A stretch of DNA of 64,000 nucleotides from Sphingobacteriales bacterium (GTDB lineage: Bacteria > Bacteroidota > Bacteroidia > Chitinophagales > CAIOSU01). Positions 26,699-35,499 of the stretch are shown in pieces; the stretch's first letter is position 1, and the number at the start of each line of letters is the position of its first letter. A program made the position numbers and the translations under genes. Below the pieces are notes generated by a model. The model had not been told where the DNA came from and searched no databases. It saw only the letters and a list, made by a program, of their open reading frames with translations. The stretch lies in the NCBI GenBank assembly GCA_027483645.1, contig JAIXUD010000021.1, positions 186,001 through 250,000 of the forward strand. The letters are read 5' to 3'.

Positions 26699-27319
26699 AT
26701 GAGGAGCATCCTGAAATCTACTTTTCTATTTACTGTGCTTATTTCTTTCTGTGCATTTGTAGATGTTTCGGCACCTGCCATCAATAGGCAAGAGCTTACT
26801 GCGCCTAGCATGATGCCTAAGAAGCCTAGCTTTGTGCTCAACAAACAAGAACCATTGCACCCGCTGCTAATAGAAGTACTGTTGCCTGCTAAGGGGGGCT
26901 TAATACGCGGCATTGATTTCGGGATGACGCGCCAAGGCATTGCTTCGGTTGAAGAGGCCTGTGCCACCGAAGATGCCGATTTCCGCACCCGCTATTCCAT
27001 TAACTGTTCCATACCCGAAATGGATGCCTTTGCCGATGTGGTGTACGATTTTCAGCCCGATGGACAGATGGATATGGTTACTATCGACTACTTTCTGCAA
27101 GACCCTTACATTACCAAAGCCATTTACCACGACTTGCTACAATATTACGCCAAGCAATTCGGCTCTAAGTATTATACCGATACCGATGGCTATGTAATAT
27201 GGGAAACCGAGCGCGTAACCAAAGACGGTAGCCGCCACAATATGTCAGTCTATCTAAAGAAAATGGGCCGTGGCGAAGATTCTGGAATCAGCATCCAGTT
27301 TGTGAAGAATGGTATTTAG
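26699..27319 (+). CDS. Secreted hypothetical protein, 206 aa
   Basis: The start at ATG 26699 gives a signal peptide (MRSILKSTFLFTVLISFCAFVDVSA). The longer frame from 26621 begins in unlikely sequence just past an 8-bp repeat array. The mature part has a Pro/Met-rich linker and a globular domain from about residue 60 (GLIRGIDFGMTRQGIASVEEAC..DGQMDMVTIDYFLQD..YYAKQFGSKYYTD). The pattern 'G..FGMT..v...e' followed by beta strands is found in secreted proteins of this phylum, but I do not recognise a named family. Confidence 0.65.
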   Translation: MRSILKSTFLFTVLISFCAFVDVSAPAINRQELTAPSMMPKKPSFVLNKQEPLHPLLIEVLLPAKGGLIRGIDFGMTRQGIASVEEACATEDADFRTRYSINCSIPEMDAFADVVYDFQPDGQMDMVTIDYFLQDPYITKAIYHDLLQYYAKQFGSKYYTDTDGYVIWETERVTKDGSRHNMSVYLKKMGRGEDSGISIQFVKNGI

Positions 27320-27320
27320 T

Positions 27321-27521
27321 CGTCATTGCGAGGAACGACTTTCGAGCTTTTCGCGAGATTGGAGTGACGCGGCAATCCCCTGCAAAGAGGAGTAAATTAC
27401 CTATACCACTATTTAATAATTATTTATTTATTTGTCACCGAACATCATTCTTTGCTGTTAGGGATTGCTTCGTTGCTCCAATGCCGATGAAAAATCGGCA
27501 AAGTCGCTCCTCGCAATGACG
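27321..27521. repeat. 201-bp MITE-like element with 14-bp terminal inverted repeats
   Basis: It starts CGTCATTGCGAGGA and ends TCCTCGCAATGACG, a perfect 14-bp inverted repeat. A second nested pair GGCAATCCC/GGGATTGC lies inside. Its right 150 bp match 7046-7197. No open frame; it fills the spacer between convergent genes. Confidence 0.7.
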
Positions 27522-27531
27522 CACATTTATC

Positions 27532-29994
27532 CTACTGCTGCCCGAATTCGAAGCCCACCCTTGCCCCAAATTGTCGTAAATCTTTGCCGAAACCGCTTAC
27601 AAAGTCAATACGCAGCACACGGAAGATGTTCTCAATACCCACGTTAATTTCTCCATAGTTGCCATACTCTGGGGTATATACAAAATGGCCACCAGTTACC
27701 AATTGCCACTTTAGCTTGCGGATGCCCGGTATCTTGTTGAAAATAAACCCATCGAAGTGATGTACATAGTGTGCCTCGGCAAACCAATTATTGGTGCTGT
27801 TTACATAATAATTAAGCAGTAAGAAACCATCTAAATAGTTTTTGCCGAAAATAGTACGGTCGCCTACGAAGTGCCTGTAATCTTGAAACGGCACCAGCTT
27901 ATTGTTAAGGAAACCACCTGCTTTAAAAATGTACCTGGAAGTACCTGCTAGGCCCAACCGGATGTCATGCGATATCTGCCCTTCTAAGTAATCGAAGTTA
28001 GTAATACTGCCACCCACGTTGGGTATCCCTTTCCGGTAGGATAAGTAGAATGTAGGCCATTTACTACCCAATACTATCTTTTGGTCGGGCCTGGAGATGT
28101 ACTTGCTACCAGGAGTCCACCGTAGTCGTATATTAAAGGAGAAAGACCGATGATCATCGAAATTAGACCGCTCGTACTCTTTACTATTCGGCGTATTTGC
28201 TTCAAATTCGCGACTCTTGATAGGTAGAATTGAAAGTAAGTGGGTGTTTTTTAGGTTGTAGCGCTCCGCAAAATCAGTCCCTGCCCAAAGCATCAACCCG
28301 TTGGCTATCTCAATACGGTGCCCTACCCTAACAAAGCGTTCCTCGTAGGCTTTCAAAAAATTGCGTTTAATAAACAGCGTGTAAAACGTATTCATCAAAT
28401 CGGTAACCGGCTCATCCCTATTAAACTGGTACACATACTGGCCAATTTCAAAACTGGTATAGGCGTACTTAGCCCTATTGTAATGATACTGAGTAGCCAG
28501 GTAACCGTTCCAATGTTGGTTGGTAAAACCATACCTTACGGCAGGGGTTATCACCAGCAACCTTCGCTTCTCAAACTCTTTGGTAAGGGTAGGCCTTATG
28601 CGCAAGTTCCAACCCTCCATGGTATTAAAGTGGATTAAATCCTCGGCAATTGAATTGGTTTGAAAGTTAAACTTTTTATAAAAGTTGTTCCAGTTGTAAC
28701 CCAATAGAATAGACAATGGCTTAAACTTATTCGACTTTCGGCTAAGCGAATCCAGATAGGGCTTGCTATTCATCAGCACCTCCAGGCTATCTTTCCGCAC
28801 ATAGTCGGCTACCTCGGTTTCCGTAAGGGGTATCGGGCGGTTCTCATCCCAATACGTGCTGTCCTTTTCATTTGATTCTTCAGTAACCAACAGAATCTCA
28901 TTACTAAAGTCTTTTTTGGTTACGGGCGGGTTCAGCACATAATCACGATATACTGCTACAAAATATCCCTCCCCATTGATGCCTAATATGCCAAACGTAA
29001 AATCGATGTATTGCGAAACCGGCATCCACACGCTATCGTTTACAGGCACATAGGTATAGGTAAAATTGAGCGTATCCAGATAGTTTATTTGCGATTCCTT
29101 TACCAAAGTAAGCTCAGTACTATGTATGCGCCATTCACCTTCTACAATATATATGTGCCCACGGAAAGCCGGATCACCAAGGCGCTTGGGTATCACTGCA
29201 ATCTTGTTTACCAATCTGCCATCCTCTAAAAAAGCGCCTTCCAGCTTAAATTTGTAGAACATAAAAGCATTATCGGACAGCGGGGAGATAAAGATTCGCT
29301 CACTCAAAAAATCGATACGCAAGCTAGATTGGTAAAAGTCGAATTCTGCCAAATCACTAGCGCGGTTCCAACTAAAGGTGCGGCTGTCGCCACTTACCTT
29401 GCTGCTTATCATCACTTCTTTTACCAGGTCGGGCTTCATTACCGTTAGCTCCGAGATTGATTCGGAAAGGTAAACGATACCTGCATTGTTGCTATCTAGG
29501 GTTCCATCAAAGTTCACCTCGAATCCAAAAACCTTATCGGGCGCGCTGGTAAGGCGCTGCATGCCTTTTACATAAGCCTGGCATTGAAAAGCCTTTACCA
29601 TATTGTAATACCGGTCTCGCTCGGCAATGGCATTGCGCATAATGGCATAGGCAGGGTCTTCACCCGTAGCGTCAACCACTACTTCTTCTAATCGTATTTC
29701 TTCGGCTTCTAGCACCATATCTTGGCGAAGGGTTCCCTCTCCTACTACCAGCTCCAGGGTTTTCTTTTTGTAGCCGATATATTGGTAAACGATTTGGTAG
29801 GTGCCAGCCTTAAGCTCCAAGCGGTAGTTGCCCTCACCATTGGTGGTGGTTCCTAGCGTGGTACCTTGTATATACACGTTGGCAAACGGCAATGGCTCGC
29901 CGCCTATGCTGGTTACAATACCGGTAACTACACCCGCATGTAAACCACCCACAGCACAAAGCAATAAACATAAAAATAAAAGCTGCCTTTTCAT
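27532..29994 (-). CDS. DUF5686/carboxypeptidase-regulatory-like outer-membrane protein
   Basis: 820 aa from ATG at 29994 (a TTG one codon earlier is less likely). Signal peptide 1-20. A carboxypeptidase-regulatory-like domain spans about 22-105 (TGIVTSIGGEPLPFANVYIQGTTLGTTTNGEGNYRLEL), as in SusC/TonB-dependent proteins but without a TonB plug. Then comes the DUF5686 region (DPAYAIMRNAIAERDRYY), and from about 400 on a long series of amphipathic strands ending in F-G-Q-Q, consistent with a beta-barrel. DUF5686 proteins are common in Bacteroidota; their function is not established. Convergent with the secreted orphan; alone in its transcript. Confidence 0.85.
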   Translation of the reverse strand: MKRQLLFLCLLLCAVGGLHAGVVTGIVTSIGGEPLPFANVYIQGTTLGTTTNGEGNYRLELKAGTYQIVYQYIGYKKKTLELVVGEGTLRQDMVLEAEEIRLEEVVVDATGEDPAYAIMRNAIAERDRYYNMVKAFQCQAYVKGMQRLTSAPDKVFGFEVNFDGTLDSNNAGIVYLSESISELTVMKPDLVKEVMISSKVSGDSRTFSWNRASDLAEFDFYQSSLRIDFLSERIFISPLSDNAFMFYKFKLEGAFLEDGRLVNKIAVIPKRLGDPAFRGHIYIVEGEWRIHSTELTLVKESQINYLDTLNFTYTYVPVNDSVWMPVSQYIDFTFGILGINGEGYFVAVYRDYVLNPPVTKKDFSNEILLVTEESNEKDSTYWDENRPIPLTETEVADYVRKDSLEVLMNSKPYLDSLSRKSNKFKPLSILLGYNWNNFYKKFNFQTNSIAEDLIHFNTMEGWNLRIRPTLTKEFEKRRLLVITPAVRYGFTNQHWNGYLATQYHYNRAKYAYTSFEIGQYVYQFNRDEPVTDLMNTFYTLFIKRNFLKAYEERFVRVGHRIEIANGLMLWAGTDFAERYNLKNTHLLSILPIKSREFEANTPNSKEYERSNFDDHRSFSFNIRLRWTPGSKYISRPDQKIVLGSKWPTFYLSYRKGIPNVGGSITNFDYLEGQISHDIRLGLAGTSRYIFKAGGFLNNKLVPFQDYRHFVGDRTIFGKNYLDGFLLLNYYVNSTNNWFAEAHYVHHFDGFIFNKIPGIRKLKWQLVTGGHFVYTPEYGNYGEINVGIENIFRVLRIDFVSGFGKDLRQFGARVGFEFGQQ

Positions 29995-30175
29995 CAAGTG
30001 GGTTTAATAACGCAGGTACGTGGTATAAAGTTATGAAAAGGGCTTAATATAATACGCTGCGCACAATTCTAAATGTAATGGATTTACTTAGCAAAGCGAA
30101 TGCCAGAATGTTTGTTGGGGGGGTAATTCCATGACTATTGACATTTCAAGCATTATTCAGGTCGCTGTATATAAA

Positions 30176-31114
30176 CTACGCCCGCTTGCCTTGCTCGGCT
30201 AGCAAGTACAGCACCGCCATGCGAATGGCCACACCGTTCTCTACCTGTTGTAGTATGATGGATTGGTCGCTATCGGCAGCGTCGCTGCTCAACTCCACAC
30301 CGCGGTTGATGGGCCCTGGGTGCATTATTACAATTTTTTTGTTGAGGCTGTCCAGTAACTCTTTGTTTACGCCGTAGTACAGGCTATACTCCCGCAAGCT
30401 GGGGAAGTATTTAATATCCTGCCGCTCCAATTGTATACGCAGCACGTTGGCAACGTCGCACCAGTTTAGGGCTTCCTTTACGTTGTGGGTTACCCGCACG
30501 CCGAGGGCTTCAATGTGCTTGGGTATCAAAGTAGGCGGGCCGCAAAGCAATACTTCGGCACCCAGTTTCTTTAAGCAGAAGATGTTGGAAAGCGCCACAC
30601 GGCTATGGGTTATGTCGCCCAGGATGGCTACGCGAAGGCCTTTAAAATCTGTTAAGCCAAGTTTCTCGCGCATACTGAAGGCATCCAGCAGCGCCTGCGT
30701 GGGGTGCTCGTGCGTGCCGTCACCTGCATTTACTATCTGTGCTTTGATGTGCTTGCTGAGGAACACGCAGGCACCAGGGCTAGCGTGGCGCATTACCACC
30801 ATATCCACCTTCATTGCCAATATGTTGTTCACGGTATCTATCAGCGTCTCGCCTTTTTTGGTAGATGAGTTGGAGGCGGAGAAGTTAATGGTATCGGCAC
30901 TTAGGCGTTTTTCAGCCAGCTCGAAAGATATGCGGGTACGGGTAGAGTTCTCGAAAAAGAGGTTGGCAATGGTAACGTCTCGCAACGAGGGGACTTTCTT
31001 TATCGGACGGTTTAATACGTCCTTAAATTGGTCGGCAGTTTTAAAAATAAGGTCAATGTCTTCGTTGTTGAGGTACTGTATACCGAGCAGGTGGTTGACA
31101 CTGAGGGCTGCCAT
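30176..31114 (-). CDS. pyrB: Aspartate carbamoyltransferase catalytic subunit
   Basis: 312 aa. Carbamoyl-phosphate site STRTR (57-61), RHASPGA, the HPTQALLDAFSMRE aspartate-domain motif and MHPGPINRG near the end are all present, as needed to make carbamoyl aspartate in de novo pyrimidine synthesis. No pyrI regulatory gene is in the window, so the enzyme may be the trimer-only class. Its ATG overlaps the pyrR stop codon by one base (TAATG), so translation is coupled. Confidence 0.95.
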   Translation of the reverse strand: MAALSVNHLLGIQYLNNEDIDLIFKTADQFKDVLNRPIKKVPSLRDVTIANLFFENSTRTRISFELAEKRLSADTINFSASNSSTKKGETLIDTVNNILAMKVDMVVMRHASPGACVFLSKHIKAQIVNAGDGTHEHPTQALLDAFSMREKLGLTDFKGLRVAILGDITHSRVALSNIFCLKKLGAEVLLCGPPTLIPKHIEALGVRVTHNVKEALNWCDVANVLRIQLERQDIKYFPSLREYSLYYGVNKELLDSLNKKIVIMHPGPINRGVELSSDAADSDQSIILQQVENGVAIRMAVLYLLAEQGKRA

Positions 31115-31668
31115 TAATTTTCTTTATTTGTGGTGAGTATCCAAACTTTATCGGCGCCATCCTGGTCGTGCCACTCCACGCGCACAAGTTCAGAGGCAAT
31201 AGAATCAACTTTTTTGCCCACGTAATTAGCCTCAATCGGCAAGTGGCGGGTGTAGCGGCGGTCAATAAGCACCAGTAGTTCTACTTGTTTCGGCCTGCCA
31301 AAATCGAGCAGTGCATCCATTGCCGAACGTATGGTACGGCCAGTGTACAGCACATCATCAACCAGTATCACTTTCTTGCCTTCAATCTGCACAAAGTCTA
31401 GTTCGGTCGTGCTAGCCTCTAGCGGCTTTTCGCGGCGGCGAAAATCGTCGCGGTAAAAGGTAATATCGAGTTTACCGTATTGAAACTGCGAATCGGGGCG
31501 TAATACCTTTAGCCGCTCATTGATGCGGTTTGACAGGTAGATGCCCCTCGGCTGTATGCCAATGAGCACCGTATCTTTAAAATCGTTGTGGTTTTCAATT
31601 AATTGATAGCAAAGCCTATCGATGGTAAGGGCAAACTGGGGTGTATTGAGTATTACACGTGGTTGCAT
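31114..31668 (-). CDS. pyrR: PyrR regulator/uracil phosphoribosyltransferase-like protein
   Basis: 184 aa with the PRPP-binding loop VILVDDVLYTGRTIR (100-114) and the PyrR-type LIGIQPRGIYLSNRI and RRYTRHLPIEANYVGK. In Bacillus, PyrR binds pyr mRNA to cause attenuation and has weak UPRT activity. A PyrR anti-antiterminator hairpin is not obvious before pyrR here, so RNA regulation is only inferred. Co-transcribed with pyrB. Confidence 0.92.
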   Translation of the reverse strand: MQPRVILNTPQFALTIDRLCYQLIENHNDFKDTVLIGIQPRGIYLSNRINERLKVLRPDSQFQYGKLDITFYRDDFRRREKPLEASTTELDFVQIEGKKVILVDDVLYTGRTIRSAMDALLDFGRPKQVELLVLIDRRYTRHLPIEANYVGKKVDSIASELVRVEWHDQDGADKVWILTTNKEN

Positions 31669-31709
31669 GGGCTAGCGGCTATCGGAGGTAAAGATAGTAA
31701 AACTTGCTT

Positions 31710-31849
31710 TGTCTGAAACAGAATTTACAGAATTATAGAATTTCCGAATTCTAATGTCATTAATTGAACGATGTATCTGTGGCTTTTATATAGTAATACA
31801 CTAATAGTAATTCTATAATCCTAAAATTCTGTGAATTCTGATTCAGACA
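31710..31849. repeat. 140-bp imperfect palindrome in the pyrR-pyrE spacer
   Basis: The left arm starts TGTCTGAAACAGAATTTACA (31710 on) and the right arm ends with the reverse complement (TGTGAATTCTGATTCAGACA to 31849). Each arm is made of 8-9 bp units ending AGAATT. About 57 bp separate the arms. It fills almost the whole spacer (31669-31850), so read-through RNA from pyrE to pyrR would carry a long hairpin. Confidence 0.72.
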
Positions 31850-31850
31850 A

Positions 31851-32492
31851 TCATTTCCCCCACACCTCTGGTGCCTTGCGCCACTCTTGCAACAGCGCCA
31901 GTTGGCTCTCCTGTATCAAGCCTTCTTTTATAGCGGCTGGCAGCAAGCTTTCATAATTGCTTAGGGTGTAGTATGGTATGCCGGCCTCTTCAAAAGCCTT
32001 TACCGCGGTCTCAAAACCGTAATCGAATATGGCAATTACGCCCAGTACCTCCAGCCCCGCATCGCGCAAAGCTTTGGCTGCTTTTAAGGAACTACCACCT
32101 GTGGAAATCAAATCTTCTACCAGTACTACCTTTTGCCCAGCCTCTGCACGCCCTTCAATCTGTTGGCCGGTGCCATGGCTTTTAGGCTCAGGGCGCACAT
32201 ATGCGTATGGCAGTCGCATACCATCTGCTACCATTGCTCCTTGGGCAATACCCGCAGTAGCTACACCTGCTATGAGCTGCACGCTAGAGAAGTGCTGTAC
32301 TACCAATTCAGCTAGGCTCTCCTTAATATAAGTGCGGATACCGGGGTCTGATAAAGTTACACGGTTGTCGCAGTAAATGGGCGATTTCCAGCCGCTAGAC
32401 CAAGTGAAGGGGTTTTGCGGTTGTAGTTTGATTGCCTTAATTTGCAGTAACCGGGCCGCTACTTCGGCGGCAATAGCTTTATTGATGACCAT
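31851..32492 (-). CDS. pyrE: Orotate phosphoribosyltransferase
   Basis: 213 aa. The N-terminal LQPQNPFTWSSGWKSPIYCDNR is the OPRTase signature and VVLVEDLISTGGSS (122-135) the PRPP loop; RPEPKSHGTGQQIEG is the flexible catalytic loop with Lys and His. It makes OMP from orotate and PRPP. ATG 32492 fits the family N-terminus exactly. The start overlaps that of the divergent Nudix gene. pyrR and pyrB follow downstream. Confidence 0.95.
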   Translation of the reverse strand: MVINKAIAAEVAARLLQIKAIKLQPQNPFTWSSGWKSPIYCDNRVTLSDPGIRTYIKESLAELVVQHFSSVQLIAGVATAGIAQGAMVADGMRLPYAYVRPEPKSHGTGQQIEGRAEAGQKVVLVEDLISTGGSSLKAAKALRDAGLEVLGVIAIFDYGFETAVKAFEEAGIPYYTLSNYESLLPAAIKEGLIQESQLALLQEWRKAPEVWGK

Positions 32493-33072
32493 GATACAAA
32501 ACTATACAATCTTTAGCAATACGAGTAAGCTGGTGCTAGGGCACAATGCCAAGTACGCGTTTTTTAATGGCGACCTGCCCGATACGGTTCTTGAATTTGA
32601 AGAGGGCTTGGAAGATGAAATTATCCTCAACTGTGAAGACCTAGAGGCTGGGCTGGAACAGGTAAAAGCCTGCTACCACCAAGTAATACTGGCTGCAGGC
32701 GGATTGGTAAAAACCCCCGAGGGCAAAACCCTGTTCATCAACCGCCTCGGCAAGTGGGACCTACCCAAAGGCAAAGTAGAACACGGCGAAACCATGGATA
32801 CCGCCGCCCTGCGCGAAGTGGAAGAGGAAACAGGCCTACAAAACATCACCCTTGGCCCACTACTGCTCAAAACCTACCATACCTATGGCTACCATGGCCA
32901 CCAAGTAATAAAAGAAACGTGGTGGTACGCCATGACCGCCCCCGAACAACGCCTTACAGCCCAATCCGAAGAAGACATTACGCAAGCGCTGTGGATAGCC
33001 CCTGCGGAATTAGATAACACGCTGGCCGATACTTATGGGAATATATTGCTGGTGGTGGAAGCGGGGCGTTAA
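32491..33072 (+). CDS. Nudix hydrolase divergent from pyrE
   Basis: 193 aa from ATG 32491 (ATG 32485 is in frame two codons earlier). An N-terminal domain of about 65 residues (YTIFSNTSKLVLGH..) precedes a Nudix domain with a canonical box G-x5-E-x7-REVEEETGL (GKVEHGETMDTAALREVEEETGL, split around residue 90-112). It should cleave a nucleoside diphosphate-linked substrate with a divalent metal; the substrate is unknown. Its ATG shares bases with that of pyrE on the other strand (CATG). A longer upstream frame lies inside pyrE and has no family support. Confidence 0.88.
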   Translation: MIQNYTIFSNTSKLVLGHNAKYAFFNGDLPDTVLEFEEGLEDEIILNCEDLEAGLEQVKACYHQVILAAGGLVKTPEGKTLFINRLGKWDLPKGKVEHGETMDTAALREVEEETGLQNITLGPLLLKTYHTYGYHGHQVIKETWWYAMTAPEQRLTAQSEEDITQALWIAPAELDNTLADTYGNILLVVEAGR

Positions 33073-33090
33073 ACTGCGTAAATAAAGGGC

Positions 33091-33558
33091 ATGAAAAAAA
33101 TTTTATTCTATACTATAATACTGTTGCTTGCAGCGACCGTTCTAGTATTAAGGTATTTTGACTTTTGTTCTTATTGCGCTGATGATTGGGGCGAGGAAGC
33201 AAAGACTGCCTTGGCAGATTTCAAGAAAGTAGACAGCGAACTTCGGGCCAATGGTCTTGTACCTAGTGACTTTTATTTCTTACATGCGCGAGACTCATCA
33301 ACGCATGAAGGTCTACCCAATACTATGCATTGGTTAAGAACATACCCTGGCTATATCTCTTATAATGGGGATTTAGTTACGATTAGTTACGCCACTTGTA
33401 GAGTTGGCGATAACACAGGTCACGCACACCTTTATCACTCCCCTACTGGCATCCAGCCATCTTTTACGAAAAACCTAATTGCAGAGATAAATGATAGCTT
33501 TAATGTAGAGGGTAATTGGTACTTTATTGCCACTAGTTGTTTGGGTTGTGGCGATTGA
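33091..33558 (+). CDS. Hypothetical membrane-anchored protein, 155 aa
   Basis: ATG 33091, 18 bp after the Nudix stop. One N-terminal hydrophobic stretch (5-24) could be an uncleaved anchor. The exported part has six Cys (FCSYC, ATCRVG, TSCLGCGD), four of them in CxxC-like pairs, suggesting disulfides or a metal site. No family recognised. It converges with the next gene, with stops 3 bp apart. Confidence 0.65.
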   Translation: MKKILFYTIILLLAATVLVLRYFDFCSYCADDWGEEAKTALADFKKVDSELRANGLVPSDFYFLHARDSSTHEGLPNTMHWLRTYPGYISYNGDLVTISYATCRVGDNTGHAHLYHSPTGIQPSFTKNLIAEINDSFNVEGNWYFIATSCLGCGD

Positions 33559-33561
33559 GGG

Positions 33562-34515
33562 CTAAAAATACTCAATAGTCCGCTCCAATATAAAGGTAGG
33601 CTCTCCTTCTAGGTATACATATTGTTGCACCCAGTTGCCGTGTTGGTCGTAAACGAACTGGTAGGTATAAGTAGCCTGTACTTTGCCCTCCCCATCAACC
33701 TGAATAAATTTTACCACGTCGTGCTTAGTGTTATACTCCCTAACTATCTTGGTAATGGGCTTACAATCGCTATCGCAAATAATCCATTCAATGGTGTTGC
33801 CGTGGCTATCTCTTTTATATTGGTTGCAATCGCGCAGGGTATCATCGGCTCTATAGGTTGTTTCCTTGCGTTCAGCTATATACCCATTTTTATCATAGCT
33901 CAATTGTTCCAGCACCATTAAGTGACCAGTACTGTCGTACATATAGCTCTCCGCCAATTGGCCTTGCTTGTTATAGGTATAACTATGGTAATAGCCATAC
34001 TGCCCCCCGGTTTGCTTTATCTTCTGGTTGGCGGCATTGTATTCGGAATTGAAAGCGTAGCTTAATTCTTTACCGGTTTCTAAGTCTCGGTAGTGGTGTA
34101 TGGCCTCGCCCGTTTTGTTACCTTTTTCATCGTATGATATTGTTACATGCGATACCAAAAAAGTATCATTCATATCATAGTAAAACACTTCCAATTCCCT
34201 GCCCGCGCTATCGCGGGTGGTTATGGTTTTGTTGCCTATAGTGCCATCTGCAGTATAGTTGTGCTCTTCCACAACATATCCTTGTCTATTATAAACAAGC
34301 AATTTGTTGTAAGTGCCCCACTCTTCCCACCTAGGTAAGCCCTTCAAAATCTCTTTGCCTTGCTTTTTGGCAACAAAAGATGTGAGATACACCGATTTAA
34401 CCGGTCCGATTAAATGCTCCTCTTGCAAATCGGTTGGCTGTGCAGTTACGGTTAGGTCACCAACCATTGACAAAAGCAACCAGATGAAAGTGTGGGTGAA
34501 GAGCCTTTTTTTCAT
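33562..34515 (-). CDS. Secreted YD-repeat-like protein, 317 aa
   Basis: Signal peptide 1-25 (TVTAQ). The mature protein is made of about twelve short repeats of the type Y.xxGxLxxExxYxxDGxxxxxxxxxY (VYNRQGYVVEEHNYTADGTIGNK, SYDEKGNKTGEAIHHY, TYNKQGQLAESYMYDSTGHL), which are YD/RHS-like or MORN-like antiparallel strands. It lacks an RHS core or toxin domain. Probably a periplasmic or surface carbohydrate- or protein-binding solenoid; function unknown. 12 bp upstream of fabI on the same strand. Confidence 0.75.
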   Translation of the reverse strand: MKKRLFTHTFIWLLLSMVGDLTVTAQPTDLQEEHLIGPVKSVYLTSFVAKKQGKEILKGLPRWEEWGTYNKLLVYNRQGYVVEEHNYTADGTIGNKTITTRDSAGRELEVFYYDMNDTFLVSHVTISYDEKGNKTGEAIHHYRDLETGKELSYAFNSEYNAANQKIKQTGGQYGYYHSYTYNKQGQLAESYMYDSTGHLMVLEQLSYDKNGYIAERKETTYRADDTLRDCNQYKRDSHGNTIEWIICDSDCKPITKIVREYNTKHDVVKFIQVDGEGKVQATYTYQFVYDQHGNWVQQYVYLEGEPTFILERTIEYF

Positions 34516-34527
34516 AGGAATGATATG

Positions 34528-35340
34528 TTATTCCTCCTTCAACCCATCCATCAACTGCTGGCTAACACCCGTGGTGCTGAAACCGCCATCGTGGTATAGG
34601 TTTTGCATGGTTACCATGCGGGTAAGGTCGCTAAACATGGCTACTACAAAGTTCGCGCAGTCGGTTGAGCTGGCGTTGCCGAGTGGCGATATTTTGTCGG
34701 CATAGGTAAAGAACCCATCAAAACCCTTCACACCAGAGCCCGCCGTAGTATAGGTGGGGCTCTGCGAAATGGTATTGATGCGCACCTTCTTCTCGAAGCC
34801 ATAGTAATAGCCAAAGCTGCGGGCTATGCTTTCCAACAGCGCCTTGGCATCGGCCATATCGTTGTAGCCAGGGAAGGCGCGCTGGGCGGCAATGTAGGTA
34901 AGCGCCACTACCGATGCCCATTCGTTCAAGGCATCGTGTTTGCGACAGGTTTGCAATACTTTATGGAAACTGCCTGCGGAAATATCCAAAGTCTTTTGAT
35001 AGAACTCATAGTTAATCTCTGGGTAATCCTTACCCTTGCGCACGTTTAGCGACATACCGATGGAGTGCAATACAAAATCAAGTTTACCACCCAATATCTC
35101 CACGCTTTTGGTAACCAGGTTATCCAAATCCTCCAAGCTGGTAGCATCGGCCATAATTACTTCGCTGCCAGTAATAGCCGCTAACTCATTTATCTTGCCG
35201 AAGCGTAAGGCCACTGGAGCGTTGCTCAGTACAAAGGTTGCGCCTTCTTCATGTGCCTTCAAGGCCACTTTCCAAGCAATCGAGTTCTCATCCAGTGCGC
35301 CGAAAATGATACCACGCTTTCCTTTTAGTAAGTTGTACAT
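34528..35340 (-). CDS. fabI: Enoyl-[acyl-carrier-protein] reductase (NADH)
   Basis: 270 aa from ATG 35340. SDR-fold enzyme reducing enoyl-ACP in type II fatty acid synthesis. Catalytic Tyr149 and Tyr159 with Lys166 (YNDMADAK) match the FabI Y-x6-K pattern, and LHSIGMS and RINTISQSPTYTTAG are family motifs. A longer frame to 35388 would add PITNQPITNKR, which is only the translation of a 7-bp intergenic array, so I reject it. Confidence 0.93.
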   Translation of the reverse strand: MYNLLKGKRGIIFGALDENSIAWKVALKAHEEGATFVLSNAPVALRFGKINELAAITGSEVIMADATSLEDLDNLVTKSVEILGGKLDFVLHSIGMSLNVRKGKDYPEINYEFYQKTLDISAGSFHKVLQTCRKHDALNEWASVVALTYIAAQRAFPGYNDMADAKALLESIARSFGYYYGFEKKVRINTISQSPTYTTAGSGVKGFDGFFTYADKISPLGNASSTDCANFVVAMFSDLTRMVTMQNLYHDGGFSTTGVSQQLMDGLKEE

Positions 35341-35345
35341 TCGTT

Positions 35346-35410
35346 TATTGGTTATTGGTTGATTGGTTATTGGTTTTTTGGACCACAAACCGCAGACAAC
35401 AGACCACAGG
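35346..35410 (-). repeat. Two 7-bp tandem arrays upstream of fabI
   Basis: 35346-35374 iterates TTGGTTA/TTGGTTG. 35381-35410 iterates GACCACA/AACCGCA/GACAACA. The first is the inverse of the array at 35736-35774, and the pair brackets a 73-aa orphan gene. Confidence 0.65.
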
Positions 35411-35499
35411 TGCTGCCTCTATTCAATACAAAGAAGGCAAAGTTTTTTCAGAAAGCGAACACAAAGGATGCTTTGTGTTTTTCAATAGCTATTTCAATC

